Assembly (NCBI GenBank): GCA_951813625.1 | Contig: CATOTS010000008.1 | Span: 1 to 64,000 of the forward strand | Origin: an uncultured Caldilineaceae bacterium | GTDB lineage: Bacteria; Chloroflexota; Anaerolineae; Caldilineales; Caldilineaceae | Length of the DNA stretch: 64,000 nucleotides | Reading direction: 5' to 3' | Shown: piece by piece, positions 53,027 to 62,335 of the stretch | Numbering within the stretch: the stretch's first letter is position 1 | Layout of the letters: every line of letters starts with the position of its first letter | Notes under the pieces: model-generated | Told to the model about the DNA's origin: nothing | Databases searched by the model: none | The model's input: the letters and a program-made list of their open reading frames with translations, nothing else | Position numbers and translations under genes: made by a program

Positions 53027-55330
53027 CTACTGTTCGTCGTGTGCTGCGATGTGATAGCCCAGGCTTTCGACGCGCAGGCCGTCTTCCTCGTAGGCCCGGT
53101 CGCCGTAGTTGACGATGACGCGTGTGCCGTCCTCGTAGCGCGTTTCGAAGACCTGGGGGGCCAGCTGTCTGTGTCCGACGATAAACTGGTCGACGGTATG
53201 GCCCAATTGGTTGATGATAACTGCGTACTCGGCCGCGGCGCGCGCCAGCCAGTCGCGGTAGTGCGAGCTGTAGAGCTTGGGATAGGTCGTACGCGCCAGC
53301 ACGAGCGGATCGCGATAGGTAAGCTCATAGACCGGCAGCATGCCATATTCCAGCTGCTTCAAAAAGGTTGTTTCAAGATTTGTGTGCAGGTTTGCCGGCT
53401 CGGGATAGATGCGAACGAGGCCGTGGGTCGCCAGCGGGTAGAAGGGCACGGTCACGTCGCCGAAGGTGTGATCATGGTGGTAGAGCGGGAAGCGGGTAAC
53501 GGCCTCGGCCACGCCGAGCACGTAGTCGTTTCCTCCCTGCGCGGCAACCGCCCCCATTTCATCGGAGACCGTCTGCAACATCTGCCGCCAGGCGGCGGCG
53601 AAGTCGCTGCGCTGCAAAGGGTGCCGCAGGTTGGCGTCCTGAAGGACAAGCTCCCCGGCCCAACGCAATTCCAGGCCGTCGACGCCGAGGGCAACCAGGC
53701 GCGGCATGTCCTGCTGCAGGTAGTTTTCCATGGCAAAGACCGGGTTGAGGAAGAACCTGCCCCTTTGCAGCGTTCCGGGGATCCTCTCCACCTTATGGGC
53801 CGGTACCATGTCGCTGATCGGCAGCAGATTGGACTGGATCACAACGTCGGTCAGGGGAAAGAAGCCGCCATTGCGCAGAAAAGCGAGCGTATAGTCGTCC
53901 TCCAGAAACAGTCGATTTTCCAGGGCATGCACGCGCTCGGCGAGGCGTTCCAACCCGCGGGCGCCGCCCAGGTGGCGGTCGGGCGGCCAGCGTTTGGGCA
54001 GGTTCCCCTCATAGCCGTCAGCTTGCCAGCCGACCAGGACGACGTCGAGGGCAGTCATTCCTGCCGCGTGAAACGTGTCCATAATCTCGCCGGCCTCGGC
54101 GAATGATGTCGCGGTGACGAAGCGGCGTCTGAAGAGACCCGGTTTCTCAGCGCCCATGACCAGGCGCAGGCGCATCGCCGGCCTGGCTTCGGGGGAGAGG
54201 CTGAGACGCGGCACACCGCGGTCCTCCATAAGGTGCCGGCGCAGCCGCTGCGCCATCCCGACCCAGTTGGCTTCTTCGTCAGCCAGGAAAAAGTAGCGCA
54301 TGGCACGGTCGCCGGCGATGCGCTCGGTCTGATAGATTTCGGTAAATCTGCCTCTGTTTGTCGGCACCAGGCCCGGGCTGCGGTAGTTAAAGCGAATGTT
54401 GGCGAAGCTGAACGAAAGGGGCGAAGTGCCTATCCCCGCCTCGATGGAAGAGTCGCCCGCGCCCGCTGTCACCACGCCAAGAACGGCCATCCCCCCTTTG
54501 CTCTCTCCCTGCGGCGCGGGGTGGACGATGCCAAAGGAGGCCAGCGGCGTGCGCTGCTCGGACGGCCTCGCGAACGAGTAGCGGTCCGGCCCGTAGCTGT
54601 TGACGCTGACAACCTGGCGGTAGCTGGGCTGACGGCCGCCGATGTAGGTCAACGACCCAGGGCCGTCCGGCAGAACCAGGTAGGCCGACGTCTCGGCGCG
54701 ATACGGCGTTGCGCCCAGGTAGGGCAGAATGTCGAGCGCCACCAACCGGCTTTCGTCCGATTCCACCAGGCCGGTCTCTTCCACGGCGACGTCGAGGTAG
54801 TCGGGCCCCAGTTCGTAGCGCAGGTCGAACGCGAGCGTGTCCCCTTTCATCGTGTAGCGGACGGTTGCGCCGCGCGCCGCCGGTTCAATCTTAACCTCGC
54901 TGACCTCGTTCACAGTGTCCATGCGGCGGGCATGCAGGCCGGTGCTGGTCGTGGTGAGCACAAACAGCACCGAGTCGAAGATGCCGCGCAGGTTTTCGGC
55001 GATCTGCTCTCTGTCGGGCAGGACGGGATTGCTCAACCAGACCCGCGACACGCGCAGGTCGTGCACCGCGATCTGGGCGGTGCGGGGATGAATATACAGC
55101 TCCAGATGGGCGTTTTGCGCGAGCAGATTGTACTCCGCCGGGACCGCGTCGACGATGGCCTGCGCGCCGCGCAAGGGTTCCTCGTCCTGCGCGGCCACAG
55201 GGCCGACTGCGGCAAGGAGCAGGAGGCAGACGAGGCCGGCGCGTACTGCGAATCGCCGGCAACAGGCAATCCGCAACCGGCAACGGGCGCTAGAATGAGA
55301 CGATGCGGACGATCTCATAGAGTATCTCAC
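53027..55330 (-). CDS. DUF5696 family exported protein
   Basis: A 767-residue protein with an N-terminal signal peptide-like stretch (AGLVCLLLLAAVGPVAAQDE). The rest matches the DUF5696 layout: HLELYIHPRTAQIAVHDLRV, YELGPDYLDVAVEETGLVES, FRRRFVTATSFAEAGEIMDTFHAAGMTALDVVLVGW and a C-terminal all-beta tail with VIVNYGDRAYEED. DUF5696 proteins occur next to sugar ABC transporters and often look like glycoside hydrolase-like barrels, but no activity is established. The start is uncertain: ATG at 55330 overlaps the upstream gene by 41 bp and has no good site. It is located between the permeases and the NHL/Yip1 gene. Confidence 0.72.
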   Translation of the reverse strand: MRYSMRSSASSHSSARCRLRIACCRRFAVRAGLVCLLLLAAVGPVAAQDEEPLRGAQAIVDAVPAEYNLLAQNAHLELYIHPRTAQIAVHDLRVSRVWLSNPVLPDREQIAENLRGIFDSVLFVLTTTSTGLHARRMDTVNEVSEVKIEPAARGATVRYTMKGDTLAFDLRYELGPDYLDVAVEETGLVESDESRLVALDILPYLGATPYRAETSAYLVLPDGPGSLTYIGGRQPSYRQVVSVNSYGPDRYSFARPSEQRTPLASFGIVHPAPQGESKGGMAVLGVVTAGAGDSSIEAGIGTSPLSFSFANIRFNYRSPGLVPTNRGRFTEIYQTERIAGDRAMRYFFLADEEANWVGMAQRLRRHLMEDRGVPRLSLSPEARPAMRLRLVMGAEKPGLFRRRFVTATSFAEAGEIMDTFHAAGMTALDVVLVGWQADGYEGNLPKRWPPDRHLGGARGLERLAERVHALENRLFLEDDYTLAFLRNGGFFPLTDVVIQSNLLPISDMVPAHKVERIPGTLQRGRFFLNPVFAMENYLQQDMPRLVALGVDGLELRWAGELVLQDANLRHPLQRSDFAAAWRQMLQTVSDEMGAVAAQGGNDYVLGVAEAVTRFPLYHHDHTFGDVTVPFYPLATHGLVRIYPEPANLHTNLETTFLKQLEYGMLPVYELTYRDPLVLARTTYPKLYSSHYRDWLARAAAEYAVIINQLGHTVDQFIVGHRQLAPQVFETRYEDGTRVIVNYGDRAYEEDGLRVESLGYHIAAHDEQ

Positions 55331-57443
55331 CGGCGAAATTCACGACTTCGTTGCTGAGCAGACCGACCGCGAGGATGCTGCCGCCCAGCACCAATAGACC
55401 GAATACCATCACCAGGCCGACGCCCACCGTTCTGCGCGCCAGGTAGTCATGGACCGTTCGGATCTCGAGCAGGAGCAGGAGCAGGACCCAGAGGTAGACC
55501 AGGCTCCAGAGGGTCTCGTACAGCCCGCGCTCCTGTGCGGTCATCAGATGGCTCAGCAGTGCGACCGGCACGGCAAACAGGATATAGGGTACGAGGCAGT
55601 AGGCGGTGGTGCGGGCCACGCCGCGAAAGGTGCCGGAGCCCTCGAAGAGCGCGGATACACCATAGTTGGCTACTGTCCACAGGATCCAGGGCAGGACGAC
55701 GCGCAGGATTTCGAGGAAGAGGTTGGCATCTTCCCAGCGCAGTTCGGGCAGCAGGTAGACGGCGACGGGACGGTAGATACGAAACCAGTCGAGAAAGGAG
55801 CCGACGGTGGGCGTGGCGCGCATGTGGAAGGCGATCAGGGCCAGGCTGACCAGCCGCGCCGTCGCGGCGAGCGCGAGCAGGACCACGACCGGCCACAGCG
55901 ATCGTCCCTGCGCCAGCCTCTCAAACGTCTGGACGGGACGCAGCAAAACGTCCAGCACGTGCGTGCGCAGGAAAACCCGCCTCTCTGCTCCTGCCGCCCG
56001 GCGCCGAGCCGGCCTGAAGCGGGCAAGAGCCGGCCAGACGACGATGCCCATCATCGCGGCAAAAGCCCCGGACACCAGCCAGCCGATGATGTTGCGCATC
56101 TGTTCCTGGCGGTACTCTTTGAAGGCCAGCGAATAGCCCAGCTGATCATGACCCACCGTGTATTCGTGCATGGCGTCGCGCCAGCGGCCGGCATGATAAT
56201 GGGCCGCGCCGATGCCGCTGTGGGCCAATTCATAGTTCGAGGCCAAGTCCAGGACCTGCTGCCAGGCGGCGGCGGCTTCGTCGTAGCGGCCGTCGAACTG
56301 CAGCGCGCTGGCCTGATGCAGCAGCTGCGCGAAGCGGGTCGGGCGCAGAACGTAGACGGCTGCGCGGGCGACGTCGAGGACATAGAGCCGGCCGCGGCTG
56401 TCCACGTCCACCTCGCTGGGAAGCTGGTACTCGCCCCGCCCCACGCCCCGGCGGCCAAATACCAGCAGGAGGTTGCGGTCCTGGTCGTATTGATAGATGC
56501 GGCCAGTACTCTGGTCGACGGCGGTGACTGTGCCGTTGTCGTGTACCGTCACCGACACAAAACGGGCCGGTTGCTCCCAGGAACGCCGGCGCTCGCCGAA
56601 AATCCTGTTCTTGTAGAGCTTTCGTTCGAGGCTCTTGTCGACGAAGATATTGGCGCCTACGGGGCTGAGCTTCTGGATCTGGCGCGATTCGGCGCCGCTG
56701 ACGGCTGAATAGATGAAGCCGTCGTCGGCCAGGAACATGTCCGTATGGGCGGTGGGATTGGCCAGGAAAACCTGCTGGGCCTGCTCGTCGGTGTAGAGGA
56801 AGCGGACGAAGAGCCACCACAGGCTGAAGGCGGTCCGGGTTGTGCCAAAGAAGCCGCGGAACTGGTTCTGCTGGTCCATCACGATCATGCCGGCCCCGGA
56901 ACCTTCCAGGTAGTAGATGTACCCTCGCTTATCAACCAGGACCTTGTTGGGGGCGGAGGACTGGATCTCAGCCAGCAGGTTGCTCTGCGGGGGCCCATAC
57001 TCCTGCAGCAGCTTGCCGGCGGAGCTGATCTGCACGATACGCCCGTTGCCGGTATCGGCGATCCAGAGCGTGTCATCGCGGCTGTCGCGGTAGAGGCCCT
57101 GCGGGGCGCTCAGATTCAGCTCGGCCCCGAACTGGCGGATGACCTCTCCCTGGTTATCGAGCTCGACGATACGGTCGTTGCCGGTGTCGACAATATAGAG
57201 GTGGTCGTTGCTGCGATCGACCAGGATGTCGCCCGGCGTTTTCAGGTCGCCGATTCCGAGGGAGACGCCGTGGATGATATGGTCCAACTCGTAGGGATCC
57301 GGCAGGGGGACGGGGCGTCCTGTGCTGTCGATCGTGTAGCTGTCGTAAGGTTGGAACAGGCCCTGCGCCCCGACGGCTGACGCCGCGGCCAGCAAGAGAA
57401 TGCCCGCAGCCAGCGCCGCCAAGACCCGATGGGATCGCTTCAT
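55290..57443 (-). CDS. NHL-repeat and Yip1-domain membrane protein
   Basis: A 717-residue protein. After a signal peptide (LAALAAGILLLAAASAVGAQ), residues about 50-370 form an NHL beta-propeller (TPGDILVDRSNDHLYIVDTG, GNGRIVQIS, DVDSRGRLYVLDVARAAVYV). A TPR-like region follows (ALQFDGRYDEAAAAWQQVLD, SGIGAAHYHAGRWRDAMHEY), then one TM helix, and then a multi-pass Yip1-like domain at the C-terminus (LAATARLVSLALIAF and YILFAVPVALLSHLM). This fusion occurs with DUF5696 and sugar ABC genes, so a role in sensing or surface organisation of sugar uptake is likely. The function is not known. Confidence 0.82.
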   Translation of the reverse strand: MKRSHRVLAALAAGILLLAAASAVGAQGLFQPYDSYTIDSTGRPVPLPDPYELDHIIHGVSLGIGDLKTPGDILVDRSNDHLYIVDTGNDRIVELDNQGEVIRQFGAELNLSAPQGLYRDSRDDTLWIADTGNGRIVQISSAGKLLQEYGPPQSNLLAEIQSSAPNKVLVDKRGYIYYLEGSGAGMIVMDQQNQFRGFFGTTRTAFSLWWLFVRFLYTDEQAQQVFLANPTAHTDMFLADDGFIYSAVSGAESRQIQKLSPVGANIFVDKSLERKLYKNRIFGERRRSWEQPARFVSVTVHDNGTVTAVDQSTGRIYQYDQDRNLLLVFGRRGVGRGEYQLPSEVDVDSRGRLYVLDVARAAVYVLRPTRFAQLLHQASALQFDGRYDEAAAAWQQVLDLASNYELAHSGIGAAHYHAGRWRDAMHEYTVGHDQLGYSLAFKEYRQEQMRNIIGWLVSGAFAAMMGIVVWPALARFRPARRRAAGAERRVFLRTHVLDVLLRPVQTFERLAQGRSLWPVVVLLALAATARLVSLALIAFHMRATPTVGSFLDWFRIYRPVAVYLLPELRWEDANLFLEILRVVLPWILWTVANYGVSALFEGSGTFRGVARTTAYCLVPYILFAVPVALLSHLMTAQERGLYETLWSLVYLWVLLLLLLEIRTVHDYLARRTVGVGLVMVFGLLVLGGSILAVGLLSNEVVNFAGEILYEIVRIVSF

Positions 57444-57475
57444 CTGTCCCTGTCTTTCCGCCAGGTTTTATCTTT

Positions 57476-57507
57476 ATGACGCCATGCAGCGTCATCGCAC
57501 GCGTGCG
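57476..57507. promoter_or_regulatory. Inverted repeats upstream of the NHL/Yip1 gene
   Basis: ATGACGC and GCGTCAT form a 7-bp stem around CATGCA (57476-57495), directly followed by the perfect 12-bp palindrome CGCACGCGTGCG (57496-57507). The site sits in the 262-bp gap between the sugar-binding protein stop and the NHL gene start, 33 bp before that start codon. It could be an operator or a processing hairpin. Confidence 0.4.
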
Positions 57508-57705
57508 ACGCGACGCGCAATGTGAGAAGGAGCGATTTCACGCATCACAGGGGCAAAATCCCCGCCGCGCAACGCCTGCTGAGGAACAGCCCGACCGGGA
57601 ACAGGCGCGCCAGCAGCCTGCCCCCGGTCAGATCCGTCACGAAATGCGGTGTATCGAGCTCACCTCGCCGGGACCATGCCGCCGGGTCGAGATGTTGAGG
57701 ATGGG

Positions 57706-59163
57706 TCAAGCCGCATCCGGGTCGATGCCAATGTTCTTGAAGTACTGCCGGCGATAGGTTGTCGCCACCTCCTGCCACTCTTCGGCAAGCTGCTCGGGCG
57801 TGATATTCCCCGACAGCATCGTCCCCGACCTTTCGCAGAACGACGCGGCAATTTCATCAGGGATCGTAACAAACCGATTCGAGCAGCGGATCATCACATA
57901 GGTGGCTAGACCCAGGTCGCCCCACTCCCAACCTACCCATGTATGCTCGTCGTTGACGGCGCGCTTGTAGTCGGCGAAAGAGATGCCGAAATTGCCGGCC
58001 GACGCGGCATCGGCTACCGCAGTCGGATTGTTGACGAAATCCTTAAGCCCGGAAACGTGGGCGAAAGTCTTCCACGCGTAAATCTGCGGCTCCGGCCTGA
58101 ACTGGTTGATGCAGAACTCCTTTGACATCTCGTGATTGTGCTGCGGCGCCGCTGCCACCGCGCCGATCGACTGGGTCTCGTAGTAGACCATATTGTGTTT
58201 GCCCTCAACCAGGCCCGGCATTTCGGTGTAGCCCATCAGCGGAATCGCTTCCGGCCTGCCCGCGCCGCCGGCATGCTGCAGCGCCGGCTCCGCTGCCGAC
58301 GTAGCGTAGCCCTGGTCGAAGGTCTGCCAGCCGGCGCCCTCGGGCATGTTCCCCTCCGCCGGCGAGCATCCGTACTCGAAGACGGGGTCAAAGTGGATCG
58401 TCTTGATGGCCTGGACCGTCTCGTCGGTCGTGAGGGTGAACTCCTTCTTCTGGTCGTCCCACCAGTGGCCGCCCAGGTCGAGAATGCCACCCAGCAGACG
58501 GGCGGCGCTCCAATGCACAAAATTGTCGTATCCCCAGCGGACGGTGTTGCCGCTGGCATCGGTCTGGTTGAGATTGGTCAACTCCGAGTAAAAGTCGGAG
58601 TAGTTCTCGTACCATTTCCCTTCGGGCGGATGGGGAATGCGCGCCTCATCGAAATAGGGCTTCCAGTAGGTCAGGAACTGGCCGTAGGTCGAGTTGTGGA
58701 AGACCGGCGCAAAGTAGAATTTGCCGTTCCAACTTCCGCCTTCGACGTCGGACTGAATGATGTCATCCATATCCCATTCCGAGGCCTCGACGGTGTCGTC
58801 AAGCGGCAGGAAGACACCGCGGGCTATCTCGCCGAAGATTTTGTTGCCCAGGTCTTGATGGATGTCGGGAGGGTTGCCGGCGGCCAGCCTTGAAAGCAGG
58901 TCCAGTCGTGCTCCGGCTGCGGAGGCTTGCGTCAGCTTGACCGTGACGCCGGTCCTTGCTTCGTAGTCATCGATGCTGCCTTTTAGAATGTTCTGCCAGT
59001 TGCCCTTGTGCAGATACTCGATTTCCATCGGCTCTTCCATCGCCGAATCAGCCGGCCCCTGGACTGCTGTCGGGGCGACGCAGGCGGCTGCGAGGACGCC
59101 CGCAGTGCCCACCGCTGAAAGGCGCAGAAAGTCGCGTCGGCTCATCATGTTCTTCGCTTGCAT
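57706..59163 (-). CDS. Sugar ABC transporter substrate-binding protein (Tat signal, lipoprotein)
   Basis: A 485-residue exported protein. SRRDFLRLSAVGTAGVLAAAC combines a twin-arginine motif with a lipobox (AAAC), so it is folded inside and then anchored outside. The mature part has the UgpB-type fold: IEYLHKGNWQNILKGSIDDYE, AAGNPPDIHQDLGNKIFGEI, NSTYGQFLTYWKPYFDEARI and later DYKRAVNDEHTWVGWEWG. Starting at 59163 gives AAAGGAG just upstream and a clean signal; the frame to 59403 lacks both. It supplies ligand to the permeases at 51.0-52.9 kb. The ligand is inferred to be an arabinose-rich oligosaccharide. Confidence 0.9.
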   Translation of the reverse strand: MQAKNMMSRRDFLRLSAVGTAGVLAAACVAPTAVQGPADSAMEEPMEIEYLHKGNWQNILKGSIDDYEARTGVTVKLTQASAAGARLDLLSRLAAGNPPDIHQDLGNKIFGEIARGVFLPLDDTVEASEWDMDDIIQSDVEGGSWNGKFYFAPVFHNSTYGQFLTYWKPYFDEARIPHPPEGKWYENYSDFYSELTNLNQTDASGNTVRWGYDNFVHWSAARLLGGILDLGGHWWDDQKKEFTLTTDETVQAIKTIHFDPVFEYGCSPAEGNMPEGAGWQTFDQGYATSAAEPALQHAGGAGRPEAIPLMGYTEMPGLVEGKHNMVYYETQSIGAVAAAPQHNHEMSKEFCINQFRPEPQIYAWKTFAHVSGLKDFVNNPTAVADAASAGNFGISFADYKRAVNDEHTWVGWEWGDLGLATYVMIRCSNRFVTIPDEIAASFCERSGTMLSGNITPEQLAEEWQEVATTYRRQYFKNIGIDPDAA

Positions 59164-59423
59164 GACTCTTTTCTCCTTTGGATCGGTGCGAATGCCGCAC
59201 GTCTGGACGCTCGCCGCCAGGGCGAGCACTACCCATCGACAGACCGGAGTCGCAACGCGTTTTTCTAAGCTTTGAAAGGCATCACCCCCTTCTTTGGAAC
59301 ATGCCAAGTCTGACCTGGACCATCTTTCCTGAGGCAACAGGGCTGTGCGAGTCGGTCCCGGCCTGTTGAGTCCAGCCGGCAGACAGTTGACAGGCGCAAA
59401 CACGATGGTTACACCGCGGTCGT

Positions 59424-60233
59424 CTACTCAAATCTATACCCTGTGTCACGCTCTGCGTCGGCGATGATATCGTACATTTTGGCGATTTTCTGCCTGCGCC
59501 GCGGTCCGGCCGTTGCCAGCAGACGTTCGCTGAAGATCTTCTTGTTGAGAATGTCCCGTCTGTAGTAGCGATAACCGCCCAGGAAGGTTTCCTCCCAGCC
59601 GGGCTGCGGATGGGAGGCCCAGTCCAGGGCAAAGATGCGGCAGCCCGCGCCCGCGGCCCCCCACGACGATTTCCAGAGCCGCTGGTCGACTGCGATGACG
59701 TCACCCGGCGTTGACCCGATGTCCACCCTTCCGGGCAGGTCGGGCGAGTCGATATCGAGGACGCCGTCTCTCACCGCCTGGTTGAGATCACGGCTGTACT
59801 CGGGAAGGTGGCTGGTGGCGACAATGCTCAGACAGCCCTCGCCTTCAGCGACCGGATCGCAGTAGAAAAGCGTCTTCAATGTGCTGTAAGTGTGCAGAAT
59901 TCCGTCGACGTCGGTATGCCAGGGGCTATCTCCCGCGACCTGACCGCCGCCGTTGCCGATGTAGAGGCTATCGGCGCCCAGCAGACCGTCGACGACGTCG
60001 AGCAGCCGGTCATCGTCGAGCAGCGGATAGAAGACGTCGGGGTCCTGTTCGATGAACGACTCCAGATACTGGCCGCCCGAACCATTGGCGCCGGCGGTAC
60101 TCTGCAGACGGCCGACGACGCGCATGAGCGCCCGGGCGTACTGTTCAACCTCGTCCGGCGTGAACAGTTGCGGGAAAACGGCGTACCCGAATGTCTGGAA
60201 GAAAAGCCGCTCTTCAGCAAACCGAGATGTCAT
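59424..60233 (-). CDS. PhyH-like dioxygenase homologue lacking the distal histidine
   Basis: A 269-residue member of the phytanoyl-CoA dioxygenase superfamily (2-oxoglutarate/Fe(II) oxygenases). WHTDVDG (H106, D108) gives two of the three iron ligands. At the third, where the paralogue next to it has DHRLWHSSWGG, this protein reads DQRLWKSSWGA: both His residues are replaced, by Gln184 and Lys188. It may have lost iron-dependent activity or use another ligand. I chose the ATG at 60233, eight bases past the previous stop; the upstream frame has no homology. It is 190 bp from the sugar-binding protein start. Confidence 0.8.
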   Translation of the reverse strand: MTSRFAEERLFFQTFGYAVFPQLFTPDEVEQYARALMRVVGRLQSTAGANGSGGQYLESFIEQDPDVFYPLLDDDRLLDVVDGLLGADSLYIGNGGGQVAGDSPWHTDVDGILHTYSTLKTLFYCDPVAEGEGCLSIVATSHLPEYSRDLNQAVRDGVLDIDSPDLPGRVDIGSTPGDVIAVDQRLWKSSWGAAGAGCRIFALDWASHPQPGWEETFLGGYRYYRRDILNKKIFSERLLATAGPRRRQKIAKMYDIIADAERDTGYRFE

Positions 60234-60241
60234 CTGCCCGT

Positions 60242-61057
60242 TCACGACCGGTTCTTCGCTTGAATCCTGGCGGCCAGTCTGGCGATCTTCTGTCTGCGGC
60301 GGGGTCCTGCCGTCTCCATCAGGCGCTCGCTTTCGTACCCGGTGCTGTAGGGGACCACGCGCTCCTCCCACGCCTGCTTGGGACAGGAGGCCCAGTTGAA
60401 TGTGAACATGCGCCGGCCGACCTTGCCGCCCCACGACGAGTGCCACAGACGGTGGTCGAAGGCCATCACGTCCCCCGGCATCGATTCCAACGGCGTGCGG
60501 CCGGGCACGTCGGGCGAGTTGATGTCGAAGACGCCGTCCTGAATGGCGTCGTAGAGTTGGCGGCAGACTTCGGGATGGTGGCTTCCCGCGATCACGCTCA
60601 GGCAGCCATGCCCGTCGGCGACCGGATCGCAGTAGAAGGCCGTCTTCATCGTGGGGAGAGCATGCACGTTCGGCGAAACGCCGTTGACGTCGGTATGCCA
60701 GGGCGTGGATCCCACGTACAAATTGCCGTCGTTTCCGCCTGTGAAAAGGCTGTCCTCGCCGAGCAGACCGTCCACGATTCCCAGCAGGCGTTCATCATCG
60801 AGCAGCGGGTAAAAGACATCGCGATCGTGCTCGATCATTGGGTTCACAACATCGCGCTCTTTGCCATCGAAATCAGCGCCGCCCCGCTTGCGCCGCAACG
60901 AACGCTCGAGCGCCTGTCCGTAACGCTCAATCTCCGCCGGCGTGAAAAGCTGTGGGAAGGCGACAAAGCCGAACGTGCGAAAATGGTGGCGGTGCGCCTC
61001 TGTCACGACAGGGCTTTGCGTGTTATTGACCTGGCTTTTCGCCATGATTGGCACCAT
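60242..61057 (-). CDS. Phytanoyl-CoA dioxygenase (PhyH) family protein
   Basis: A 271-residue PhyH enzyme with the full metal-binding set: WHTDVNG (H121, D123) and DHRLWHSSWGG (H202, H206), and R215 in GRRMFTF for 2-oxoglutarate. FHTFG-like FRTFGFVAFPQLF is the N-terminal strand of the fold. It lies directly upstream of the paralogue without His, by 8 bp, so the two form one transcript. The substrate is not predictable; family members hydroxylate a range of small molecules. MAKSQ at 61045 is a possible alternative start. Confidence 0.88.
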   Translation of the reverse strand: MVPIMAKSQVNNTQSPVVTEAHRHHFRTFGFVAFPQLFTPAEIERYGQALERSLRRKRGGADFDGKERDVVNPMIEHDRDVFYPLLDDERLLGIVDGLLGEDSLFTGGNDGNLYVGSTPWHTDVNGVSPNVHALPTMKTAFYCDPVADGHGCLSVIAGSHHPEVCRQLYDAIQDGVFDINSPDVPGRTPLESMPGDVMAFDHRLWHSSWGGKVGRRMFTFNWASCPKQAWEERVVPYSTGYESERLMETAGPRRRQKIARLAARIQAKNRS

Positions 61058-61513
61058 GTTGCGCCGTTTAGCGCCTGCTCGCTCCCTGCAGACTCCCTCT
61101 CGACTGTCATTATATCAGCGCCATAAGATCATCGTCAACAGACATTAATTCGTCATTTATTTGTTGATCTTGCGCTGTGCGGCCGGACAGAATGCAAGGT
61201 GTAACGGATGCGATCGTCGACGGATCATGCCCGCTGATTCTCACTGCGGCGGAAGCGGTTAGTATCGCTGGCGGGACCGGGATGAGCATAGTCGTTGGGC
61301 GCAAAGGGGGCGCCGCGAGGCGAATGGCCGCTGCGGGCGCCGCTGTTGCAGGGGCTGCGCGCCGGCTTGCAGCGGATGTCAGAGCATTGCAGGATTGCAG
61401 GGGGGAAACACGCGGTATGCCCTGCCCGATACCGGGCCGGCGGCGTTTCCGGTCTTTTGCCTGCTGTCAGAGCAGGGGCGTCTTCAAGAATCGGGCAAGG
61501 CTGCGTACATCTG
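61058..61513. other. Gap of 456 bp without a recognisable gene
   Basis: The stretch from about 61095 to 61170 is AT-rich (TCATTATATCAGCGCCATAA) and probably contains a promoter for the PhyH genes to the left. Nothing else is recognisable; longer frames have no family resemblance. Confidence 0.4.
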
Positions 61514-62233
61514 TCAATCCTCGACCACATGTCTGCTCATTTTCTGGATTGACGGCGGCATCCGGTCGCGCACGCTGCGCTTCATCAGGTGCCAATGTCC
61601 GGCCGCCGGGTCCATCCAGTGCGCGTGATATGGGACCGATAGACCCACGCGCTGTTGGTCCTGCGTAAGGTTGGCCCCGCCGCGGTGCCAGATACTGCCA
61701 TGAAAGATGACCACAGACCCTGCCGGCCCCTCGGCCGACACACGATGTTTGTAGTCCACGTCGGGTCGAGGCGCCCGACGCGAGAAGTGGCTGAAGGGGA
61801 TAAGCTGCGTAGCGCCATTCTCACGGCTGAAGTCGGTCAGCATCCAGAGACTGTTGGTGATGAAGCAGGCGTCCGGCACGGGCAAGCCGGATTGGGGAAA
61901 CCAACCCACGGGCACATCGGCGTGGAAGCTCGGCGCCGGCGCGCCCGGTTTGATCCAGAGTCCGCCAACCTCGGCCAGCTGAAAGTCAGGGCCAAGCAGG
62001 TGTCGCGCCAACTCGAGATAGACCGGGTTGGTGACGAGCGGCACGAACAAATCCTGTTCATCGTTGTTTAGAACGTTGCGCAGGTTCTGGACCTGCTTAT
62101 TTGCATCCTCCTGCCGGCCCATGATCTCCATCAATCGTATTGCCATGCGGCCCGCTTCAGCAGGAGAGATCAGGTTATGAATGACGACGAAGCCGTATTC
62201 ATCCAGTTCCTGCTTCAACTCCTCAATGTTCAC
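61514..62233 (-). CDS. Phytanoyl-CoA dioxygenase (PhyH) family protein
   Basis: A 239-residue protein of the PhyH superfamily from a GTG start at 62233, with GGAGG four or five bases before it. FHADV (H104, D106) and FHGSIWHRGGANLT (H183 as the likely third ligand) are visible. The layout LTDFSRENGATQLIPFSHFSR is the GAL/GATxxIPGSH motif in a variant form. It is a different subtype from the 59-61 kb pair. The ORF can be extended to 62278 but without homology. The substrate is unknown. Confidence 0.85.
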   Translation of the reverse strand: MNIEELKQELDEYGFVVIHNLISPAEAGRMAIRLMEIMGRQEDANKQVQNLRNVLNNDEQDLFVPLVTNPVYLELARHLLGPDFQLAEVGGLWIKPGAPAPSFHADVPVGWFPQSGLPVPDACFITNSLWMLTDFSRENGATQLIPFSHFSRRAPRPDVDYKHRVSAEGPAGSVVIFHGSIWHRGGANLTQDQQRVGLSVPYHAHWMDPAAGHWHLMKRSVRDRMPPSIQKMSRHVVED

Positions 62234-62335
62234 GGGGGCCTCCTTGTGCGGTCCACGCCTCACGCGTCGGGTTGACACCGGTCTGATTGGGGCAGTGCTG
62301 CCACAGGTTGTTTCACCGCCGCGCAGTACACGAAT

